Positions 1 to 9,117 of a DNA stretch of 43,548 nucleotides are shown one piece after another. The stretch is from Thiomonas sp. (GTDB taxonomy: Bacteria; Pseudomonadota; Gammaproteobacteria; Burkholderiales; Burkholderiaceae_C), in assembly GCA_023255715.1 (NCBI GenBank), contig JAGDVQ010000171.1, positions 1-43,548 of the forward strand, given 5' to 3'. The translations under genes were made by a program, and so were the position numbers. Each line of letters opens with the position of its first letter. The stretch's first letter is position 1. The notes below the pieces were generated by a model, which was not told the origin of the DNA, searched no databases, and saw only the letters and a program-made list of their open reading frames with translations.

Positions 1-74
1 CTGGATTCGGCCACGTCGACTGGCACAACCTGACCGCAGGCGTCGTCGCGCTGCATGTCGGGCAAAAATTTTGA
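1..74 (+). CDS. ubiE: Demethylmenaquinone/2-methoxy-6-polyprenyl-benzoquinol methylase, C-terminal end only
   Basis: Only the last 23 codons are in the window, read in frame from base 3 to a TGA at 72-74. The tail reads HNLTAGVVALHVGQKF, which matches the usual UbiE ending (N-[LM]-[ST]-x-G-[IV]-[VC]-A-[LV]-H-x-G-x-K). UbiE is the SAM-dependent C-methyltransferase of ubiquinone and menaquinone synthesis. The call rests on this short tail plus context: a Tim44-domain gene, ubiJ and ubiB follow on the same strand, and ubiE next to ubiJ-ubiB is a common proteobacterial order. The missing N-terminus carries the SAM-binding site, so nothing can be said about activity. Confidence 0.7.
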   Translation, partial: GFGHVDWHNLTAGVVALHVGQKF

Positions 75-160
75 TCTGACGCAACGCAAAACACATGGGT
101 TGAACTTTTCTATCCGAAAGGTAACAAAATGTCACCTTCATTCCACTCTCTGGATTTCGC

Positions 161-1063
161 ATGAAAACAACTGGTTTGCTCCGCAGGGTTCTTGCCTTCG
201 GCCTGATGCTGACGCTCGCTCTGGGTGCGATGGATGCACATGCCAAACGCATGGGCGGCGGCAAGAGCATGGGCCGCCAGAGCAACGCGGTGACACAGCG
301 CGAAGCTGCACCGCCCCAGCAGGCCGCGCCAGCAGCCGCGCGCCAGCAGGCCGCAGCCACACCGGCAGCCAAGCAACCCAGTCGCTGGGGGGGCATCCTG
401 GGCGGTCTGGCGGCTGGCCTTGGTCTGGCTGCGTTGTTCCATGCACTGGGATTTGGCGGGGCGCTGGGTTCCTTTCTCGGCTCCGCGCTGATGATCGGAT
501 TGCTCGCGCTGGCCGCCTTCTGGGTTTTCAATCTCCTGCGTCGCAAGTCTGCGTCCAAGACGTCGTCGCCCATGCAGTATGCAGGCGGCCCCTCGCAAGG
601 TTACGCACAGGCACCACTGGGTGTCGAAACCCACATGCCTGCGCAATGGTCACCCACTGCCGCATCGCAGGCAGCTGGCGCGCCGCGCATTCCGGCCGAT
701 TTCGATCGGGATGCCTTTCTGGCGAGCGCCAAGCAGCATTACATCCGCCTGCAACAGGCCTGGGACGCAGCCGATCTGAACAGTCTGAAGACATTCACCA
801 CCAGCGAAATGTTCGAGGCGCTGTCCGCCGAACTGCAGCAGCGCGGCATGGCGCCGAACAAGACGGAGATCGTCACCCTCGATGCCACGCTGCTCGATCT
901 GGAAGAAACCCCGACCGAGTATGTGGCCAGCGTGGAGTTCTCCGGTCTGGTGCGCGAAGAGACCTGGGGCGGCGCCAGCCCGGTGCGCGAAGCCTGGAAC
1001 CTGGTCAAGCCGCGCGATGGGTCCAGTGGCTGGCAGCTTGCAGGCATCCAGCAACTGAACTGA
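161..1063 (+). CDS. Tim44-like domain membrane protein
   Basis: This is a 300-residue protein. Residues 1-28 form a signal peptide or signal anchor ending in AHA. A Gly/Met stretch and an Ala/Gln/Pro-rich linker (about 40-75) follow, then a long hydrophobic segment at about 77-126 that can span the membrane once or twice. The C-terminal half (about 170-300) has the alpha/beta layout of the Tim44-like domain: DRDAFLASAKQHYIRLQQAWDAADL, then an alternating strand region ending at GWQLAGIQQLN. In mitochondria this domain attaches Tim44 to the membrane; the role of bacterial versions is not established. The gene lies 86 bases after ubiE, and a strong terminator closes it off from ubiJ. A link to ubiquinone synthesis or membrane lipids is only inferred from position. 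Confidence 0.85.
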   Translation: MKTTGLLRRVLAFGLMLTLALGAMDAHAKRMGGGKSMGRQSNAVTQREAAPPQQAAPAAARQQAAATPAAKQPSRWGGILGGLAAGLGLAALFHALGFGGALGSFLGSALMIGLLALAAFWVFNLLRRKSASKTSSPMQYAGGPSQGYAQAPLGVETHMPAQWSPTAASQAAGAPRIPADFDRDAFLASAKQHYIRLQQAWDAADLNSLKTFTTSEMFEALSAELQQRGMAPNKTEIVTLDATLLDLEETPTEYVASVEFSGLVREETWGGASPVREAWNLVKPRDGSSGWQLAGIQQLN

Positions 1064-1085
1064 CCATCACGGATTCGCCGCAGGA

Positions 1086-1118
1086 ACGCCGCAGTTGCGC
1101 AAGCACTGCGGCGTTTTT
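1086..1118 (+). terminator. Rho-independent terminator after the Tim44-domain gene
   Basis: A perfect 10-bp stem (ACGCCGCAGT / ACTGCGGCGT) encloses a 9-base loop and runs directly into TTTT, 22 bases after the stop codon of the Tim44-domain gene. It should end transcripts from ubiE and the Tim44-domain gene, so ubiJ-ubiB need readthrough or their own promoter in the 87 bases before ubiJ. Confidence 0.85.
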
Positions 1119-1205
1119 CGTCAGTCATTTGTCGTGGGCCTTTTGCGCTGCGTCGCATTCTTCCGGGTGCCGACTCCTAGAATGCGTGTGCCAACGAATC
1201 CGCCC

Positions 1206-1865
1206 ATGCACATTCCCGACTTACAGCAACTGATTCCCACGGACACGTCGATCGTCCGTCGGCTCCAGTCCCTTGTTTCACCTGCGATCAACCATCTGCT
1301 CACCACCGATCCAAACGCGCAGGGCAGGTTGCGAGCGCACGCCGGCAAGACGCTGGTTTTCAGCGCCCTTGGCATGGATCTGCCGTTTGAAATCAGCCCG
1401 GACGGCCTGCTGCGCACCCCGCAGGACGGCGCCATGGCCACAGACGATGCCCACCTGCACATCACTCTGGACATGGACGCCCTGCGCGACGCGCTCGCCA
1501 GGCGTGCACCGCTGAGTTTGAGCGGGGCGCGCGTGCGCGGCGACGCCGAGCTGGCCCAGACCCTTTCCTGGCTGATGGCGCATGTGCGCTGGGATGCGGA
1601 GGATGATCTGGCGCAGCTCATTGGTGACATTCCCGCACACCGTCTTGCGCAAGCGGGACAAGCAGCTGCCACCCAGGGCAGACAGGCGTGGGAGCGCGGC
1701 CATGCCCGCGCGCGCGACTGGTTTGCCACCCGTCCGCGGGCATTGGTCAGCCGCAGCGAACTGACGCAGCAGCAGGACGCGGTGCGCGACCTGCGCGATC
1801 GCACAGCCCGGCTGGAAAAGCGCATCGCCCTGCTGCGCAAGCAAATAGGCGCCAACAGACGCTGA
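1206..1865 (+). CDS. ubiJ: Ubiquinone biosynthesis accessory factor UbiJ (SCP2 domain)
   Basis: The product has 219 residues from the ATG at 1206. The track's earlier start at 1095 lies inside the terminator stem and was rejected. The N-terminal two thirds form an SCP2 sterol-carrier-like fold: INHLL near the start, an [18 protein letters not shown] strand region, then [15 protein letters not shown] and the [15 protein letters not shown] loop. This fold binds the hydrophobic polyprenyl chain of ubiquinone intermediates. The C-terminus is a charged helix rich in Arg and Gln ([18 protein letters not shown]), probably a coiled coil. UbiJ and UbiK support the soluble Ubi complex in proteobacteria. 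Its stop is 7 bases before ubiB, so the two are almost surely co-transcribed. Confidence 0.88.
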   Translation: MHIPDLQQLIPTDTSIVRRLQSLVSPAINHLLTTDPNAQGRLRAHAGKTLVFSALGMDLPFEISPDGLLRTPQDGAMATDDAHLHITLDMDALRDALARRAPLSLSGARVRGDAELAQTLSWLMAHVRWDAEDDLAQLIGDIPAHRLAQAGQAAATQGRQAWERGHARARDWFATRPRALVSRSELTQQQDAVRDLRDRTARLEKRIALLRKQIGANRR

Positions 1866-1872
1866 CCGCCCA

Positions 1873-3444
1873 ATGCGACGCTTGCTCCGACTGTTCAAGA
1901 TTTTTTCCGTCATCCTGCGCTACGGCCTGGATGAAATTGCCCTCTCCGGCTTCCGTCACCCCTGGCTGCGTCGTCTCAGTCGCGTGCTCACCCTGGGTCG
2001 GTCGCTGACCATCCCGCGTGGCGAGCGCCTGCGTCTGGCCCTGGAAAGCCTGGGCCCGATCTTCGTCAAATTCGGTCAGGTGCTGTCCACGCGCCGCGAC
2101 CTGTTGCCTCCGGACATCGCCGACGAACTTGCCAAGTTGCAGGACCGCGTCCCGCCGTTCGACTCCGACACGGCCGTCGCCATCATCGAACGCGCATTTG
2201 GCAAGCCGATCGGGGTGCTGTTCGCCACATTCGAGCGCAAGCCGGTGGCCAGCGCATCCATTGCGCAAGTGCATTTCGCCACCCTGCCCGCATCTCAGGG
2301 CGGCGCCGAGGTGGCCGTCAAGGTGCTGCGCCCCGGCATGCACAAGGTCATCGAAGAAGACCTGGCGCTGATGCACACCATGGCGGCGCTGGTGGACAGG
2401 CTGTGGAGCGAAGGCAGACGCCTCAAGCCGCGCGAAGTCGTCGCCGAGTTCGACAACTATCTGCACGACGAACTCGACCTGGTGCGCGAGGCTGCGAATG
2501 GCGCGCAACTGCGCCGCAACATGGCGTCACTCGATCTGATCCTGATCCCCGAAATGCACTGGGAGCTGTGCCGCAGTGAAGTGATCGTGATGCAGCGCAT
2601 GTATGGCGTGCCGATCGGCCGCATCGACGCGCTGCGCGCTGCCGGCGTCGACTTCAAGCAACTGGCCAAGGCCGGGGTGGATATTTTTTTCACCCAGGTA
2701 TTCCGCGATGGGTTCTTTCATGCCGACATGCACCCCGGCAACATCATGGTCAGCCTGCAGCCCGAGACCTTCGGCCGCTACATCGCGCTGGATTTCGGCA
2801 TCGTGGGCACCCTGTCCGACTTCGACAAGGACTACCTGGCGCAGAACTTCATCGCGTTCTTTCGCCGCGACTACAAGCGCGTGGCCGAGCTGCACGTCGA
2901 GTCGGGCTGGGTACCGGCGGACGTGCGCATCGACGAACTCGAGGCTGCGGTGCGCAGTGTGTGCGAGCCACAGTTTGCGCGGCCGCTGAAGGACATCTCG
3001 CTCGGCCAGGTGCTGATGCGGCTGTTCCAGGTGTCGCGCCGCTTCAAGGTGGAAATCCAGCCCCAGCTCGTGCTGCTGCAAAAAACCCTGCTCAATATCG
3101 AAGGTCTGGGTCGTGAGCTCGACCCGGAGCTCGACCTCTGGACCACCGCCCAGCCCTTCCTGGAGAAGTGGATGAAGAGCCAGGTGGGCTGGCCCGCGTT
3201 CCGCGACAAGCTCAAGAACGAATCGACCCGCTACGCGCAGTATTTGCCGGAAATCCCGCGCTTGCTGCATCAGGCGCTGCAGGCACATGAAAGGCGGGAT
3301 GACCCGCTGCTGCGCGAACTGCTGCAGGAACAGCGACGCACCAATCAGCTCCTGCAAATCCTGATGGCGTTTGTCGTTGGCTTCATCCTTGCGGTGCTGT
3401 TGCTGGGCGCCGTGGACAGCCGCTGGCTGCGCTGGTTTTTCTGA
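1873..3444 (+). CDS. ubiB: Ubiquinone biosynthesis kinase-like protein UbiB
   Basis: The product has 523 residues, normal for UbiB. It shows the hallmarks of the ABC1/ADCK/UbiB atypical kinase-like family. The KxGQ motif ([16 protein letters not shown]) is at about 65-80. The Ala-rich loop that replaces the kinase P-loop follows (ASIAQVHFA). The catalytic-loop equivalent HADMHPGN is near 283 and the DFG motif (DFGIVG) near 307. The C-terminus carries a hydrophobic stretch (about 492-514, [16 protein letters not shown]) that anchors it in the inner membrane. UbiB is needed for ubiquinone synthesis, probably as an ATPase that helps extract lipid precursors rather than as a protein kinase. The gene sits 7 bases after ubiJ. 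Confidence 0.96.
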   Translation: MRRLLRLFKIFSVILRYGLDEIALSGFRHPWLRRLSRVLTLGRSLTIPRGERLRLALESLGPIFVKFGQVLSTRRDLLPPDIADELAKLQDRVPPFDSDTAVAIIERAFGKPIGVLFATFERKPVASASIAQVHFATLPASQGGAEVAVKVLRPGMHKVIEEDLALMHTMAALVDRLWSEGRRLKPREVVAEFDNYLHDELDLVREAANGAQLRRNMASLDLILIPEMHWELCRSEVIVMQRMYGVPIGRIDALRAAGVDFKQLAKAGVDIFFTQVFRDGFFHADMHPGNIMVSLQPETFGRYIALDFGIVGTLSDFDKDYLAQNFIAFFRRDYKRVAELHVESGWVPADVRIDELEAAVRSVCEPQFARPLKDISLGQVLMRLFQVSRRFKVEIQPQLVLLQKTLLNIEGLGRELDPELDLWTTAQPFLEKWMKSQVGWPAFRDKLKNESTRYAQYLPEIPRLLHQALQAHERRDDPLLRELLQEQRRTNQLLQILMAFVVGFILAVLLLGAVDSRWLRWFF

Positions 3445-3466
3445 AACGCCTGCAACACGCTGAACC

Positions 3467-4333
3467 ATGACCACTGCCGCCCTGCTGCGCACATTGCCGG
3501 ATGGCACCCCCATTCCCGCCCTCGGCCTGGGCACCTGGCGCATGGGTGAACGCGCCGACCAGCGTGAGGCGGAAACCCTCGCCGTGCGCGACGCGCTGCG
3601 CCTGGGCTACAGGCTGATCGACACAGCAGAGATGTACGGTGAGGGCGGCGCGGAAACCATGCTGGGCACCGCGCTGCAGCAGGCCTTCGCCGCGGGCGAG
3701 GCTCGCCGCGAGGACCTCACCGTGGTCAGCAAGGTCTATCCACACCATGCCTCCACCCAGGGCGTGATCGACGCCTGCGAGCGCAGCCTGCGCCGCTTGA
3801 AGCTGGAGTCCATCGACCTGTATCTGCTGCACTGGCGCGGCGAATTTCCGCTGGCGCAAACGCTCGACGGGTTTGCCACGCTGCAGGCACGCGGCCTGAT
3901 CCGCCACTGGGGCGTCAGCAATTTTGACGTCGACGACATGGAAGAACTTGCCGCTCTTCCTGGCGGTTCGCACTGTGCCGCAAATCAGGTGTATTACAGC
4001 CTGAGCGCGCGCGGCATCGAGTTCGACCTGCTGCCCTGGCAGGCGAGGCGGCGCCTGCCTCTGATGGCCTACAGCCCCATCGACCAGGGCGCGCTCAGCG
4101 GCCATGCCGCAGTGCTGGCAATCGCCCAGAGGCTGGGTGTGAGCGCAGCGCAAGTGGCGCTGGCCTGGGTGCTGCGCCAGCCCGAGGTCATTGCCATTCC
4201 CAAGGCCGTGCGCAGCGCTCATCTGCGGGACAATCTGGCTGCCACGCAGCTGCAACTCGGCGCGGCGGATCTGAGCCTGCTCGACGCCGCATTTCCCCCG
4301 CCACGGCGCAAGCGCAGTCTTGCCATGATTTGA
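3467..4333 (+). CDS. Aldo/keto reductase (YeaE-like)
   Basis: A 288-residue NADPH-dependent aldo/keto reductase, the usual size for a single TIM barrel. The catalytic tetrad is visible: Asp52 and Tyr57 in IDTAEMYG, Lys89 in VVSKVYP, and His122 in LLHWRGE. The cofactor end is near IPKAVRSAHLRDNL, where the KxxRxxH/N-type phosphate-binding pattern is expected. Length and the GTWRMGE start resemble E. coli YeaE, which reduces methylglyoxal and other small aldehydes, but the substrate here is unknown. It starts 22 bases after ubiB and may be co-transcribed with it, without an obvious functional link. Confidence 0.9.
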   Translation: MTTAALLRTLPDGTPIPALGLGTWRMGERADQREAETLAVRDALRLGYRLIDTAEMYGEGGAETMLGTALQQAFAAGEARREDLTVVSKVYPHHASTQGVIDACERSLRRLKLESIDLYLLHWRGEFPLAQTLDGFATLQARGLIRHWGVSNFDVDDMEELAALPGGSHCAANQVYYSLSARGIEFDLLPWQARRRLPLMAYSPIDQGALSGHAAVLAIAQRLGVSAAQVALAWVLRQPEVIAIPKAVRSAHLRDNLAATQLQLGAADLSLLDAAFPPPRRKRSLAMI

Positions 4334-4399
4334 TCCACGCACTTGCCGCGCCCACTGGGCATCGGCACAATGCTTTCGTCACCCGCCTGTCACCTCACC

Positions 4400-4678
4400 A
4401 TGTCTGATACTCAAATCCGCGACACCCTGCAACGCCTGCACACGGTGCTGCAGTCTCAGCCCCAGCTCGACCCCGAGCTCAAGAGCCTGCTGCAAACCCT
4501 GGATCAGGACATCCAGACCGCGCTGGAGCACAAGCGCAGCGAGACGGCCACAGCGCCTGAATCGACCGATCTTGCCGAACAGGCGCAAGCCCTGGCCACC
4601 CGCTTTGCCGCCGAGCATCCCAACATCGACCTGGCCCTGCGCGAGCTGCGCAGCTTGCTGCTAGGCGTCGGCCTGTAA
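4400..4678 (+). CDS. DUF4404 family small protein
   Basis: A 92-residue soluble protein starting at MSDTQIRDTLQRLH. The start at 4400 was chosen over the longer ORF start because the extra 19 residues look unlike the family. It matches the DUF4404 pattern: an N-terminal helix with a conserved Leu-x-x-Leu-His, a Leu-rich middle (ELKSLLQTLDQDI), an Ala/Glu linker, and a C-terminal helix (FAAEHPNIDLALRELRSLL). It has no membrane segment and no cysteine. The function of this family is unknown. Its 3' end overlaps the 3' end of pdxA on the other strand by 18 bases. Confidence 0.75.
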   Translation: MSDTQIRDTLQRLHTVLQSQPQLDPELKSLLQTLDQDIQTALEHKRSETATAPESTDLAEQAQALATRFAAEHPNIDLALRELRSLLLGVGL

Positions 4679-5737
4679 GTTCCTCGGGGGCATCCCAGCC
4701 AACTGCCGCGCCATGCGGATGGCGGCAATCAGGCTGGACGGATCGGCCTGATCCTTGCCCGCGATGTCGAACGCCGTGCCGTGATCCGGGCTGGTGCGCA
4801 CGAAGGGCAGGCCCAAGGTCACATTCACGCCCTGCTCCACCCCCAGATATTTCACGGGAATCAAGCCCTGATCGTGGTACATGGCCACCACGATGTCGAA
4901 CGCCCCCGGATGTGCGGGCGGGTCATGCCGGGCGCGCATGAACACGGTGTCGGGGGGGTAAGGGCCGGTGGCATCGATGCCTTCGAGTCGCGCCTGTGCA
5001 ATGGCCGGGGCAATGATGCGTGCCTCCTCATCCCCGAACAGCCCGTCTTCTCCCGCGTGGGGATTGAGCCCTGCCACGGCGATGCGCGGCCTTTCCATCC
5101 CCCATGCATTTGCAGCCCGATGCGCAATGCGCAAGGTCTGCAGCACGGCCTCGGTGGTCACGGCGTCGATGGCCTGCCGCAGTGCCATGTGGACCGTCAC
5201 CAGCACGGTTCTGAGCTGGGCATTGGCCAACATCATGCGCACGGGCGCGCCGCCTGCGATGTGCTGCAGGATTTCGGTGTGACCTGGAAAGTCCACCCCC
5301 GCGGCATGCAGCGCGGCCTTGTGGATCGGTGCGGTCACGACTGCGGCCACACGTCCCGCGATGGCGTCCTTGGCGGCGGCCTCGATGCAGGCAAACGCCG
5401 CCGCGCCTGCGCGTGCGTCGACTTGTCCCAGGGGCAGATCGTCCGGCAGTTGCACAACCGGAAGCACGGGAATGGCCCCTTCGGGCACATCACGCCACTG
5501 GGTCAGCGTGTCGAGCTCCGCAATCACCGGGCTGCCGCTTTGCGGCGTGAACCGCATTGCCCGCGCCGTACGCGCCAGCCAGGCCGCGTCTCCATAGACC
5601 ACGCAGCCCGTCGCCTCGCCGCGCGCAAACGCACGCACGATGGTCTCGGGGCCGATGCCACAGGCATCGCCCAGGGTGAGGGCAACGGGAAGATCACCGC
5701 GGCGCTCAGGCCGGGTTGTCGAGGTCGACGAAGACAT
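4661..5737 (-). CDS. pdxA: 4-hydroxythreonine-4-phosphate dehydrogenase
   Basis: PdxA oxidises 4-phospho-hydroxy-L-threonine with NAD+ in the DXP-dependent pyridoxal phosphate pathway. The protein begins with the family opening PVALTLGDACGIGPE. Metal-binding histidines are seen in FPGHTEIL, HMALRQAI and MYHDQGLIPVKYL, and the C-terminal signature GTAFDIAGK is present. The start at 5737 (MSSST) gives 358 residues, slightly longer than the usual 330; MDSN at 5749 is an alternative. The 455-residue ORF in the track runs back into the upstream Nif3 gene and is not real over that length. The gene overlaps the end of the Nif3-family gene by about 30 bases, suggesting translational coupling. Confidence 0.95.
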   Translation of the reverse strand: MSSSTSTTRPERRGDLPVALTLGDACGIGPETIVRAFARGEATGCVVYGDAAWLARTARAMRFTPQSGSPVIAELDTLTQWRDVPEGAIPVLPVVQLPDDLPLGQVDARAGAAAFACIEAAAKDAIAGRVAAVVTAPIHKAALHAAGVDFPGHTEILQHIAGGAPVRMMLANAQLRTVLVTVHMALRQAIDAVTTEAVLQTLRIAHRAANAWGMERPRIAVAGLNPHAGEDGLFGDEEARIIAPAIAQARLEGIDATGPYPPDTVFMRARHDPPAHPGAFDIVVAMYHDQGLIPVKYLGVEQGVNVTLGLPFVRTSPDHGTAFDIAGKDQADPSSLIAAIRMARQLAGMPPRNLQADA

Positions 5738-6449
5738 GTTCGAGTCCATAGTGTGCGGCCAGATGATCGCCCAGCGCGCGAATGCCGTCGCGCTCGGTGG
5801 CGTGGTGGCCGCACGCCAGATAGGTGATGCCCATTTCGCGCGCAAAGTGCGCCGTGGGCTCGGAAATCTCGCCACTGACGAAGGTTCGCGCACCCGCCGC
5901 CCAGGCGTCCTCGATCCAGTCCTGCGCGCCGCCGGTGCACCAGGCCAGCGTGCCGACCGCAGTGCCTGGATCGCCAACGACCAGGGGAGCGCGCCCCAGG
6001 TCGCGCGTGATGGCTTGCGCCATGTCACCCACGGTCAACTGCGGCGCATTGCCCAGACAGCCCAATTGCTGCTTGCCAAAACGCCCCTGAACCGACCAGC
6101 CCAGCCGCTTGGCGAGCATGACGTTGTTGCCCAGTTCGCAATGCCCATCGAGCGGCAGGTGATAGGCGAACAGATTGATGTCCGCAGCCAGCAGCAAGCC
6201 CAGGCGCTTGCGCTTCTGGCGGATGACCCGTGGGTCTTCCCCGCGCCAGAAATAACCGTGATGCACCAGGATGGCATCGGCCCGCAGTGCAATGGCACGC
6301 TCGATCAGCGCCAGACTGGCGGTCACGCCCGTGACGATGCGCCGGATGTCGTCGCGGCCCTCGACCTGCAACCCGTTTGGGCAATAATCGGTAAATCGCG
6401 CGCAATCGAGCAACACATCGATTTCGCCCTGCAAATGCTCTCTGTGCAT
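5706..6449 (-). CDS. Nif3-like dinuclear metal-binding protein (YbgI family)
   Basis: A 247-residue protein of the Nif3/YbgI family, annotated in many genomes as GTP cyclohydrolase I type 2 homolog. Visible metal ligands are the HHG of LVHHGYFW, the His of YHLPLDGH, and a C-terminal CGHHATERDG with the family's His-x-x-x-Glu. The N-terminus (YCPNGLQVEGRD) is the standard NGLQVEG opening. The biochemical role is unsettled; it is a toroidal hexamer with two metal ions per subunit in known structures. It is the first gene of a two-gene unit with pdxA and diverges from the protease gene across about 60 bases. Confidence 0.9.
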   Translation of the reverse strand: MHREHLQGEIDVLLDCARFTDYCPNGLQVEGRDDIRRIVTGVTASLALIERAIALRADAILVHHGYFWRGEDPRVIRQKRKRLGLLLAADINLFAYHLPLDGHCELGNNVMLAKRLGWSVQGRFGKQQLGCLGNAPQLTVGDMAQAITRDLGRAPLVVGDPGTAVGTLAWCTGGAQDWIEDAWAAGARTFVSGEISEPTAHFAREMGITYLACGHHATERDGIRALGDHLAAHYGLEHVFVDLDNPA

Positions 6450-6508
6450 GGTGGCCTTGAAGTGTGAAGACGCGCCGCCATGTAGCGAGTTCCTTTTGGA
6501 CTCACTCT

Positions 6509-7693
6509 ATGCGACGCCTCTGGCTGCTATTTTCCCAGACTGCGACGATTGCGCTCGCCGCGCTGTTCGTCGTCTCGACCCTCAAGCCGGAATGGGTGCG
6601 TTTTGGCGGCCCCGCAACCTCGGCGGTGGGCAAGCCCGCCGTCGTCACCGTGCAGGACGCCCCAGTTGCCAGCCCCCCGCTGCAGGCCGCACCCGGCAGC
6701 TACAGTGCGGCTGCCCTCAAGGCCATGCCCGCAGTGGTGTCCATCACCACATCCAAGACGCCGCGCCGCGTGCCGGGGCTGGACCCCTGGCGGCGCCAGT
6801 TTCAGGGCAATCGCCAACCCACGGTGGGACTGGGTTCTGGCGTGATCGTCAGCCCGGACGGCTACATCCTCACCAACAACCACGTCGTTGAAGGCGCCGA
6901 TCAGATCGAAGTCACGCTGGCCGATGGTCGCGAAGCCAAGGCCAGGCTGGTGGGACGCGACCCCGACACCGATCTGGCCGTGTTGCGCATCCAGCTGGAC
7001 GCGCTTCCCGTCATCACCTTCGGCAATGATGCGACTGCCCGCGTGGGCGATGTGGTGCTGGCCATCGGCTATCCCTTCGGGGTGGGCCAGACGGTGACGC
7101 AGGGCATCATCAGCGCCCTGGGCCGCACGCAGCTTGGCATCAATACCTTCGAGAATTTCATCCAGACCGACGCCGCCATCAATCCGGGCAACTCGGGTGG
7201 CGCACTGGTCGATGCCAACGGCAATCTCATCGGCATCAACACGGCCATCTTTTCGCGCAGCGGTGGCTCGCTGGGCATCGGCTTTGCCGTGCCAGTCTCC
7301 ACCGCGCGCAACGTGATGCAACAGCTCATCACGACTGGACAGGTCGTGCGGGGATGGATCGGCGTGGAGCCACAGGACGTGACCGACCAGCTCGCCCGCA
7401 GCCTGAACCTGCCGCGTCCGGAAGGCGTGGTCATCATCGGGGTGCTGCGCCAGGGCCCGGCGGATCAGGCCGGCGTCAAGCCGGGCGACGTGGTGCTGGA
7501 TGTCGCGGGCAAGCCCGTGGAGAACACCGGGCAACTGCTCAACGCGGTGGCCGCGCTCAAGCCCGGCAGTCAGACGGCGATTCAGGTGCTGCGCGATGGC
7601 AAGCCGCAAACCGTGGTGGTCCGCATCGGCACGCGTCCGCAAAACCTGAGCCAGGCTCCAGCAGCAGAAGACAGCGACGGCATACTGCCGTAA
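6509..7693 (+). CDS. DegS/HtrA-type periplasmic serine endopeptidase
   Basis: A 394-residue trypsin-like protease with one N-terminal membrane anchor (about 10-30, LLFSQTATIALAALFVVSTL), a protease domain and one PDZ domain (about 285-370). The catalytic triad is intact: His125 in TNNHVVEG, Asp155 in DPDTDLAVL and Ser229 in NPGNSGGAL. One PDZ plus an uncleaved anchor is the DegS architecture, the site-1 protease that cuts anti-sigma factor RseA in the envelope-stress pathway, rather than DegP or DegQ (two PDZ). The ATG at 6509 has a GGA ribosome site 8 bases upstream and is preferred to the GTG at 6464. No rseA or rpoE gene is in the window. It converges with tatC, with 12 bases between them. 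Confidence 0.92.
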   Translation: MRRLWLLFSQTATIALAALFVVSTLKPEWVRFGGPATSAVGKPAVVTVQDAPVASPPLQAAPGSYSAAALKAMPAVVSITTSKTPRRVPGLDPWRRQFQGNRQPTVGLGSGVIVSPDGYILTNNHVVEGADQIEVTLADGREAKARLVGRDPDTDLAVLRIQLDALPVITFGNDATARVGDVVLAIGYPFGVGQTVTQGIISALGRTQLGINTFENFIQTDAAINPGNSGGALVDANGNLIGINTAIFSRSGGSLGIGFAVPVSTARNVMQQLITTGQVVRGWIGVEPQDVTDQLARSLNLPRPEGVVIIGVLRQGPADQAGVKPGDVVLDVAGKPVENTGQLLNAVAALKPGSQTAIQVLRDGKPQTVVVRIGTRPQNLSQAPAAEDSDGILP

Positions 7694-7705
7694 ACAGCGC
7701 AGGCG

Positions 7706-8509
7706 TCAGGAAGCGGTGGACTGCGCGTCCTTTTCTTCGTCGGACGGAGGGGCCGAATACTTCACCAGATACTTTGCTGCCAGAATGCCCACTTCGAACA
7801 GCAGAATCATCGAGAGCGCAAGCGAAGTCTGCGAGACCACATCTGGCGGTGTAACGATGGCCGCCACGATGAAGGCCACCACAATGAAGTAGCTGCGCCA
7901 GGACCTGAGCTGCTCGACCGTCACCAGACCGAAGCGCACCAGCACCATCAGCACCACCGGGACTTCAAAAGCCGTGCCGAACGCCATGAACATGGTCAGC
8001 ATGAAGCTCAGGTAAGCCTCGATGTCTGGCGCCGCTGTGATCACCTTGGGAGCAAAACCCTGAATGAAGGTGAACAAGCGCCCAAAGACAAAGAAATAGC
8101 AGAACGCCACACCCATGTAGAACAGCAGCGTGCTGCTGATGATCAGCGGCATGACCAGTCGCTTCTCGTGAGTGTAAAGGCCGGGCGCCACAAAGGCCCA
8201 CACCTGATAGAGCACGGCGGGCAAGGCAATCATGAAGGCCACCAGCAAGGTCACCTTGATGGGGACGACAAACGGCGAGATCACCCCGATGGCAATCATC
8301 GTCGAGCCCTTCGGAAGATGGGCGATGAGCGGGTGCGACAGCAGATCGAACAAACCTGACGGCCCCGGGTAGATCGACAGCACGATGAACACCACTGCGA
8401 CAGCGGCAATGGCCCGGATGAGCCGGTTGCGCAGTTCGATCAGATGCGAGATGAACGGCTGTTCGGCCTCGGGGCTGTCCGGTGTCACTGTTTTTTTGGA
8501 ATCAGACAC
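7706..8509 (-). CDS. tatC: Sec-independent translocase subunit TatC
   Basis: TatC is the polytopic core that binds twin-arginine signal peptides together with TatB. The protein shows the family opening FISHLIELRNRLIRA, six hydrophobic segments, and conserved loops including FVAPGLYTHEKR and the TPPDVVSQ motif before the last helices. The track's ORF starts with a TTG at 8530. The GTG at 8509 gives MSDSKKTV, more like TatC openings in relatives, so it is chosen here with moderate certainty (267 residues). It is the last gene of the long minus-strand run and lies about 66 bases after tatB. Confidence 0.94.
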   Translation of the reverse strand: MSDSKKTVTPDSPEAEQPFISHLIELRNRLIRAIAAVAVVFIVLSIYPGPSGLFDLLSHPLIAHLPKGSTMIAIGVISPFVVPIKVTLLVAFMIALPAVLYQVWAFVAPGLYTHEKRLVMPLIISSTLLFYMGVAFCYFFVFGRLFTFIQGFAPKVITAAPDIEAYLSFMLTMFMAFGTAFEVPVVLMVLVRFGLVTVEQLRSWRSYFIVVAFIVAAIVTPPDVVSQTSLALSMILLFEVGILAAKYLVKYSAPPSDEEKDAQSTAS

Positions 8510-8575
8510 GGGCGATGCACTCGCTAACAAAAATGGGTTGGAACACGCGAAACACGCCGCCGCGACAACACCGCA

Positions 8576-9064
8576 TCAGCGCTTGACACGGTAGCGCGCC
8601 ATGCGCGCTGCGCCCGACAGCGCCTGCGTGCGCACACGTGCCTGTCGGCGGTACCACTGCGGAACCGTATTGCCCGAGAGCTTCTTGCGCTTCTTGGACG
8701 GGTAGTCCGGACTGGGCAGGCTGGGCGCGGAGAAACCATCGGAGATCGACGGCTCGGTCCCGCTGGTCAGGCCACTCGTGGCTTCTTTCCATGCATCATC
8801 AAAGCTGCCCTGCACTTCTGCGACGTTCTCGGTCACGGATTTTTTCATGTCCTGCGCAGCGGTCTCCAGAGACGACTTCACATTGCGCAGTTCTTCCAGG
8901 TCGATCTGGCGATTGACCTCGGCCTTGACATCTGCCAGATAGCGCTGCGCGCGTCCCAGCAGATTGCCGGCGGTGCGGGCCACACGCGGCAGTTTCTCCG
9001 GCCCGAGCACGACCAGCGCAACCACGCCGATCAGGCCGATTTCGGACATTCCGATGTCAAACAT
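8576..9064 (-). CDS. tatB: Sec-independent translocase subunit TatB
   Basis: A 162-residue protein with the TatB plan. The N-terminal membrane helix (MFDIGMSEIGLIGVVALVVLG) includes the conserved Glu at position 8. A Pro-Glu-Lys hinge (GPEKLPRVART) follows, then a long amphipathic helix and a basic, disordered tail (SKKRKKLSG). TatB with TatC forms the receptor for folded Tat substrates. The MFDIG start and the length separate it from TatA. Its start lies 54 bases below a terminator-like hairpin that follows tatA. Confidence 0.95.
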   Translation of the reverse strand: MFDIGMSEIGLIGVVALVVLGPEKLPRVARTAGNLLGRAQRYLADVKAEVNRQIDLEELRNVKSSLETAAQDMKKSVTENVAEVQGSFDDAWKEATSGLTSGTEPSISDGFSAPSLPSPDYPSKKRKKLSGNTVPQWYRRQARVRTQALSGAARMARYRVKR

Positions 9065-9117
9065 GGGCAGTCAGTCGAGAAGGAAACGCGATGCGTGCAC
9101 AAGCGGTCTGCAGGAAC

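Noticed and set aside
1178-1183. TAGAAT as a -10 element for ubiJ, and the same hexamer at 24395-24400 (minus) for mlaF
   Set aside because: The hexamers are well placed but neither has a recognisable -35 at 16-18 bases, so a promoter call is not supported.
4661-6028. pdxA as a 455-residue protein with an N-terminal extension
   Set aside because: The first ~97 residues lie inside the well-supported Nif3-family gene in another frame and look like shadow sequence; PdxA is about 330 residues.
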